A stretch of 44,794 nt of DNA from Bacillota bacterium (GTDB lineage: Bacteria; Bacillota; Clostridia; Christensenellales; Aristaeellaceae). The stretch lies in the NCBI GenBank assembly GCA_023398575.1, contig JAEWSC010000049.1, forward strand, positions 1-44,794, written 5' to 3'. Shown in pieces: positions 40,999 through 44,794 of this stretch (its first letter is position 1; every line of letters starts with the position of its first letter). The translations under genes were made by a program, and so were the position numbers. The notes under the pieces are model-generated. The model was not told the DNA's origin. It worked only from the letters and a program-made list of their open reading frames with translations, and searched no databases.

Positions 40999-41919
40999 TT
41001 ACACATCCCTGGCGAATGCCCGAAAGGGATTTGCGCGGGTCAGTAGCTGCACCACATCAGCCCCGACACCCGCGTTTGCGAGCTTAGACAAAAACACCTC
41101 TGTCAGATACGTATAGGACTTCGGTTGCCCGCCCATAGGCTGGGCGGGATCATACCAGCCCCTGTCCTGGCTAATTAGCAGCCTGTTTTCATATCCCGCA
41201 TCCAGCATCCTTTGTATCAGCTCGATATATTTTTCGTCCGGTCCGGCACCAATACCGTCATACTCAATCCACACCCCTCTTTGGGCCATCTCCAAATGCA
41301 GTTGAAAATCCAGCTCAGCCTGTGTGTGTATCCAGATAAAGTTTTCCGGGCCATAACCCGCCTTTTCCATAATGTCCAGCTGGTCGCGAACGACCCTTCC
41401 GCAAATGGTGTGGCTGCCGATAACGGCAGCCGCTTTTTTTGCTGCTTTTGCGGCCGCAACAAGTACCTTCTTTTCCTGCTGGGTGATTCCGTCGTCGCCA
41501 GCGCTGAGCTTTACAAAGCCAGCCTTCACACCGGTATCTTCCATCCCCACGGTAAGCTCGCTGAGCATCCACGCTTCCAAATCTTCTTCCTGCGCTTCGC
41601 GTACCCATTTTGGTATCCATGGCTCCCTGTATACGCCGGTGGGCACAACTAACGGATAGTCTACTGCCGATGAAACGGCCTTTAAGATATCCGGCCTTCT
41701 GCCCACACCTATGGGTCCGCAATCAACAATGACGCCGATACCCTTGCTCTTTGCCTCCTGAAGATGCGGGCCGATGAGACGGATCACATCCTCGGTGTTC
41801 GCCTGCGCATACCCTTTTTGATCGGGCGTACGCAAATCAACAAACACATGCTCGTGAGGTAAAATGATGCCCGTCTGCTCCATGGTCAGGTTGCCCAAGG
41901 TCGTTACAAGACTTAACAT
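40999..41919 (-). CDS. Phosphotriesterase-family metal hydrolase
   Basis: Binuclear-metal amidohydrolase-fold enzyme, 306 residues. The PTE metal ligands are in place: His22-x-His24 in LPHEHVF, the carboxylated Lys in GFVKLSAG, His in IGSHTICG, His in IWIHTQAE, and Asp in LISQDRGW. Members act as lactonases, phosphotriesterases or uncharacterised hydrolases; lactonase activity is most common in bacteria. I chose the ATG at 41919 (GAGG upstream, conserved MLSLVTTLGNL start); the frame opens 15 codons earlier. The promoter carries a palindrome related to that of the alpha/beta hydrolase at 43322. Confidence 0.9.
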   Translation of the reverse strand: MLSLVTTLGNLTMEQTGIILPHEHVFVDLRTPDQKGYAQANTEDVIRLIGPHLQEAKSKGIGVIVDCGPIGVGRRPDILKAVSSAVDYPLVVPTGVYREPWIPKWVREAQEEDLEAWMLSELTVGMEDTGVKAGFVKLSAGDDGITQQEKKVLVAAAKAAKKAAAVIGSHTICGRVVRDQLDIMEKAGYGPENFIWIHTQAELDFQLHLEMAQRGVWIEYDGIGAGPDEKYIELIQRMLDAGYENRLLISQDRGWYDPAQPMGGQPKSYTYLTEVFLSKLANAGVGADVVQLLTRANPFRAFARDV

Positions 41920-41982
41920 ATTCGCCTCTATTCCGCACGAAATCCGTGCCTTATTATGTGCCAACCCAAATTACACTTATTA

Positions 41983-42024
41983 TTATAATAACATAATTAT
42001 AATTAAAAAGTAGCCATAGGTCAA
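41983..42024 (-). promoter_or_regulatory. Promoter and palindromic operator of the phosphotriesterase-family gene
   Basis: Minus strand TTGACC (42024-42019), 17-base spacer, TATAAT (42001-41996). An inverted repeat TTATAAT-N6-ATTATAA (41983-42002) covers the -10 box and 13 bases downstream. Leader of about 70 bases. Confidence 0.8.
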
Positions 42025-42092
42025 ATGGTTTTGCACTACACCCGCATAAAGAAAGCATTGCCATTACACAATGCTTGCACAAAACGGCATTA

Positions 42093-43166
42093 TTACCAGC
42101 GAACCAAGTCCCGGCTCTTGTGTTTGCGTTTCACCTCATACATTGCATGATCTGCCTTTTCGATCAGCGTTTCTATATTTGCGCCATCCTCGCAAAAAAG
42201 CGCACCGCCGATACTGGCGACAAGCTGTAGCGTTTTCCCCTCAAACGAAAAGGGTTTCCCGATATCCTCTTCCAGCCGTTTTATGAGTGCTTCCAAACCT
42301 TTGCGGTCAGCAGTGGTAGCGGCAATGACGGCAAATTCATCCCCACCCACCCTGGCAACGGTATCCGATTCACGCAGTGCGTGATGCGCACGGGCTGCGA
42401 CCTCATGGATGGCAGCATCCCCCGCCCGATGACCGAGGTTGTCGTTAATCTCCTTCAAACCGTCCAAGTCCATAGATAAAATGGAGAAATGCGTCTCCTG
42501 CCTCTGCGCCTCTTGAAGCTTTTTGCGCAACCGGTCATAGAACAATGACCGGTTGGGCATGCCGGTCAGGCTGTCATGGGTAGCCTTGTGGAAAAGCTCA
42601 CTCTTTTCATTCTTGAGCGCACTGTGCATCGCCGCCGCAATCAAGCCGGACATCATTTCAAGTATTGCCACATGTTCCTGTGTAAAAAAACCTGCGCTTG
42701 CGCAAAGCACTTTGATGACGCCTACTGCGTCGTCATGAAAAATCAATGGCACAACGATCATGGACCGCAGGCCGATCTGTCGGCAGGCAGCCTTGTTGAC
42801 ACGGTCGTCCAACTCAATATCATCGCTGATCAAGGGCACTTTTAATACGATGCTCTCCCCCGAGAGGCTGTTGGCCATATTCAATCGAAGCCCAATAAAG
42901 CGTTGGGCCATACCAGATACGGCACTGTATACCAGTTCCGTTCCTTCCATTAATTCAACAGAGGCGCCGTCCGCCGCGGTGATCATCTGCGCCTTTTGCA
43001 CCACCAAATCCATGATGCCTCCAAGGTCTATGCCCTGCTGCGCCACCTCTGTCTGCATCTGAATGATTTCCAGCAGCTTATCGCTGCCAATGCTTTGTTG
43101 ATTCAAAATGGTCAGCCAGCCTTCCTCATTATTAAACGGACGAAAAATCCTTACTTGATCTACCAA
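42093..43166 (-). CDS. GAF-GGDEF diguanylate cyclase
   Basis: Cytoplasmic c-di-GMP synthase of up to 357 residues. A GAF-type sensor domain (about 45-190) precedes a GGDEF domain (about 195-350) with DSLTGMPNRSLFYDRL, LDGLKEINDNLGH, and the active site VARVGGDEFAVIA. A possible I-site is HALRESDTVARV, with RESD at the RxxD position five residues before VGGDEF, so feedback inhibition is likely. The first in-frame start is TTG at 43166, about 32 bases after the promoter, with no ribosome binding site; internal starts (an ATG near residue 37) are possible. The true start is therefore uncertain. Confidence 0.85.
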   Translation of the reverse strand: MVDQVRIFRPFNNEEGWLTILNQQSIGSDKLLEIIQMQTEVAQQGIDLGGIMDLVVQKAQMITAADGASVELMEGTELVYSAVSGMAQRFIGLRLNMANSLSGESIVLKVPLISDDIELDDRVNKAACRQIGLRSMIVVPLIFHDDAVGVIKVLCASAGFFTQEHVAILEMMSGLIAAAMHSALKNEKSELFHKATHDSLTGMPNRSLFYDRLRKKLQEAQRQETHFSILSMDLDGLKEINDNLGHRAGDAAIHEVAARAHHALRESDTVARVGGDEFAVIAATTADRKGLEALIKRLEEDIGKPFSFEGKTLQLVASIGGALFCEDGANIETLIEKADHAMYEVKRKHKSRDLVRW

Positions 43167-43204
43167 AAAATATTGTATTTTACCCTACGCACAAAAGCAA
43201 TGGC

Positions 43205-43233
43205 ATTATAAAATTTCTCTTTGCCATTGACAA
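43205..43233 (-). promoter_or_regulatory. Promoter of the GAF-GGDEF gene
   Basis: Minus strand TTGTCA (43233-43228), 17-base spacer, TATAAT (43210-43205). Its -35 shares five bases with the -35 of the divergent hydrolase promoter. Confidence 0.75.
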
Positions 43234-43267
43234 GTTCCTTATTATTACTTATAATTGCAATTATAAG
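43227..43267 (+). promoter_or_regulatory. Promoter and 20-base palindromic operator of the alpha/beta hydrolase gene
   Basis: TTGACA (43227-43232), 17-base spacer, TATAAT (43250-43255), all consensus. The perfect palindrome CTTATAATTGCAATTATAAG (43248-43267) covers the -10 box and extends to about the start of transcription. It looks like a MarR-type operator. Leader of about 60 bases. Confidence 0.85.
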
Positions 43268-43321
43268 AGATTTATGGACGCTTTAAGGAACGTAAACAAC
43301 ATTTTAAAGGAGCAATAAGCC

Positions 43322-44143
43322 ATGCAGAACAGTGTGTTTAGAACAGAAGCAGCACGGGACAATGTACGTGTATACTACAACAATATTCTCAGCCGATTCC
43401 CTTTTTCTCAACACTATGTGGATACTGCCTACGGCAAAACGTTTCTGCTGACCGCCGGGCAGATGGAAAATCCACCCGTCATTCTATTGCATGGTTCCGG
43501 AAGCAATAGCGCCTTCTGGTTTCCCGAAATGATAGCCCTATCGCAAAACTACAGGGTATATGCCGTAGATATTATCGGTGAAGCCGGAAACAGCTGCGAT
43601 ATCAGGCCCAGCTTGCATTCAGACGCCTTTGCGCTATGGATAAAGGATGTTCTTGATACTCTGTATATCGAAAGCGCGTTCTTCATTGGCAACTCATTAG
43701 GCGGCTGGATGGCACTGAAGTTCGCAACGGCATTCCCTAAGCGCGTTGCCCGGCTGGCACTAATCGCCGCCTCCGGCATCATGCCTGTGCAAAGCCAGTT
43801 TCTTGAGGATGTTCATCATGCCCGACAAGCAGACGGCACCGTGAAGGTAACGCAAGAGCTATTGGGCAGCGCAGATATTCCTAAGGAAGTATTGGCGTTT
43901 ATGAACCTGATCGCTGAAAGCTACAACCCCATTCAGGAACTGCCGCTATTTTCGGACGAGGAAATGAAACGTCTTTGCATGCCTGTTCTGTTCATCGATG
44001 GAGTGAAGGATACCATTATTGATGCGCAAGGCTCTGCCAATAGACTCAAAAGCCTTGTGTCCTCCGCCCAAGTGCTTCTGCTACCAGGTGTGGGGCATGC
44101 GGTATTTAACGCCATCGAATATGTTCAACCGTTTTTCAAATAA
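43322..44143 (+). CDS. Alpha/beta hydrolase
   Basis: Esterase/lipase-fold enzyme, 273 residues. Catalytic triad candidates are Ser125 in FIGNSLGGW, Asp230 in DGVKDTII and His259 in GVGHAVFN; the oxyanion segment is LLHGSGSN near 56-63. Substrate unknown: could be an ester, lactone or carbon-carbon hydrolase. AAGGAG precedes the ATG. The gene is divergent from the GAF-GGDEF gene, and a palindrome at its promoter is very similar to one at the phosphotriesterase-family gene. A strong terminator follows. Confidence 0.9.
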   Translation: MQNSVFRTEAARDNVRVYYNNILSRFPFSQHYVDTAYGKTFLLTAGQMENPPVILLHGSGSNSAFWFPEMIALSQNYRVYAVDIIGEAGNSCDIRPSLHSDAFALWIKDVLDTLYIESAFFIGNSLGGWMALKFATAFPKRVARLALIAASGIMPVQSQFLEDVHHARQADGTVKVTQELLGSADIPKEVLAFMNLIAESYNPIQELPLFSDEEMKRLCMPVLFIDGVKDTIIDAQGSANRLKSLVSSAQVLLLPGVGHAVFNAIEYVQPFFK

Positions 44144-44164
44144 TTCACATACGTCAGGGATGTC

Positions 44165-44228
44165 AAAAAGCAGCACACGGCCGCTTTGCCAAGCCTTCTG
44201 GCTGGCGAGGAGCCGCGTGCTGCTTTTT
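44165..44228. terminator. Bidirectional terminator
   Basis: Seventeen-base arms (AAAAAGCAGCAC.CGGC type and its complement) with one mismatch, loop with an inner GCCA/TGGC stem, T/A runs at both ends. It lies between the convergent hydrolase and MORN genes. Confidence 0.85.
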
Positions 44229-44248
44229 AACTTAGGGAAAGCGGGCCA

Positions 44249-44545
44249 TTATTCGTTCTTCTTATTCTTGCTATCCCGATTCGTTACACTGTACTTTTGG
44301 CCTTTGACGTCATAGGTTATCCATTCTCCTGCCGGTTCGCCGTTTTCAAAATAACCCGAACGCTTGATTGTACCATCGATTCGGTACCACTCCCAGTAAC
44401 CATCCGGACTGCCATCGACCATCTTGCCCTTTGACCACATGGTTCTGCCGTTTGCATGGTACTTGATGGTATACCCATCGATCAAATCTATTTTCTTTTC
44501 TTTCACACCATTGGTATGGGTAAGATCACACTTTTCATCCTTCAT
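44249..44545 (-). CDS. Small MORN-repeat protein
   Basis: A 98-residue hydrophilic protein with tandem MORN-like strands: GYTIKYHANGRTMWSKGKMVDG, DGYWEWYRIDGTIKRSGYFENG and AGEWITYDVKGQ. Annotation pipelines often call such proteins YwqK-family antitoxins; no toxin gene is adjacent here, so the name should not be taken as function. GGGAG lies eight bases before the ATG. Confidence 0.8.
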   Translation of the reverse strand: MKDEKCDLTHTNGVKEKKIDLIDGYTIKYHANGRTMWSKGKMVDGSPDGYWEWYRIDGTIKRSGYFENGEPAGEWITYDVKGQKYSVTNRDSKNKKNE

Positions 44546-44614
44546 TGGTCATGCTCCCTTAGTATGTTTCCTCCCGCCGGTTTGCCGCGCATATCACGTT
44601 GCGATGCTAATAAC

Positions 44615-44794
44615 TCACTGATGCTCCTTGCAGGAGATTTTTTCGACCTCGAGTTTATAAGTGCAAACAGCATTCACCATGGCATCTGCAAAATCCCAGT
44701 CCCCTTTGCCTGTATTGTGCAGCATAATGGATTGCAAGGCGGCCACCTTCTCCTCTTGACCCTCGAGAAAGGACACACGGCCTGTACCGATCAC
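44615..44794 (-). CDS. Pyridoxamine 5'-phosphate oxidase/NimA-like protein, C-terminal part
   Basis: Reading frame open to the right window edge, giving the last 59 residues: VIGTGRVSFLEGQEEKVAAL near the edge, then SIMLHNTGKGDWDF and VEKISCKEH at the end. The EGQEEKVAAL-x-x-IM pattern and C-terminal YKLEVEKISCKEH match the FMN-binding split-barrel family with NimA (5-nitroimidazole reductase). The 5' part lies beyond the window, so completeness is unknown. It may be co-transcribed with the MORN gene 69 bases downstream. Confidence 0.7.
   Translation of the reverse strand: MIGTGRVSFLEGQEEKVAALQSIMLHNTGKGDWDFADAMVNAVCTYKLEVEKISCKEHQ

Noticed and set aside
44249..44545. Toxin-antitoxin locus
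   Set aside because: MORN/YwqK-type proteins are often labelled antitoxins, but no toxin candidate is adjacent.

Overview
The window reads as chromosomal DNA of a mid-GC Gram-positive member of the Bacillota, most likely a Clostridia-type anaerobe. The signs are strong AGGAGG-type ribosome binding sites with ATG, GTG and TTG starts, a PyrK/PyrD class 1B dihydroorotate dehydrogenase, a class B sortase, a CtsR-type heat-shock operator, KtrAB, YitT, a tilS-hpt-ftsH block, and no outer-membrane genes. I saw no tRNA, rRNA, CRISPR array, transposase or integrase. Species assignment is not possible from the sequence alone.

Layout. 2-9050: a leftward pyrimidine operon pyrB-pyrC-carA-carB-pyrK-pyrD-pyrF, with stop/start overlaps at most junctions and one consensus promoter at 9021-9050. 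9116-15605: a class B sortase gene, divergent from an envelope-stress type module (response regulator, histidine kinase with almost no extracellular part, ABC ATPase, large two-ectodomain permease). 15707-18620: leftward PHP phosphoesterase, VanW/G5 wall protein and RidA. 18885-23005: tilS, hpt and ftsH, with a second promoter in front of ftsH. 23344-23820: an Hsp20 gene behind a CtsR operator. 24163-26642: YitT, a pair of half-size DMT transporters and a small secreted protein. 26720-29372: a DEAD-box helicase with an attenuator-like leader, and a ferredoxin-type aldo/keto reductase. 29622-30068: a holin-like membrane protein. 30254-35157: two potassium uptake systems facing each other, TrkA-TrkH and KtrB-KtrA. 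35610-37904: a Cas4-like nuclease fused to an XPD/DinG-type iron-sulfur helicase. 37932-44794: flavodoxin, 2H phosphoesterase, two GGDEF proteins, a flavin reductase-like protein, a phosphotriesterase-family metal hydrolase, an alpha/beta hydrolase, a MORN protein and the C-terminal end of a NimA/PNPOx-like protein.

The most interesting signals are regulatory or architectural. They are: the DEAD-box helicase leader with a terminator hairpin and U-tract; CtsR-type half-sites in the region shared by hsp20 and tilS-hpt-ftsH; a 17-codon ORF with an AUU start coupled to tilS; closely similar TTATAAT/ATTATAA palindromes on the -10 boxes of two unlinked hydrolase genes; divergent promoters sharing one -35 box; an 82-base hairpin between ftsH and the PHP gene; an unassigned ~230-base leader in front of ktrB; and the nuclease-helicase fusion. 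I found no clear candidate for a wholly new multi-gene system. The diguanylate cyclase/2H phosphoesterase pair and the nuclease-helicase fusion are the closest.
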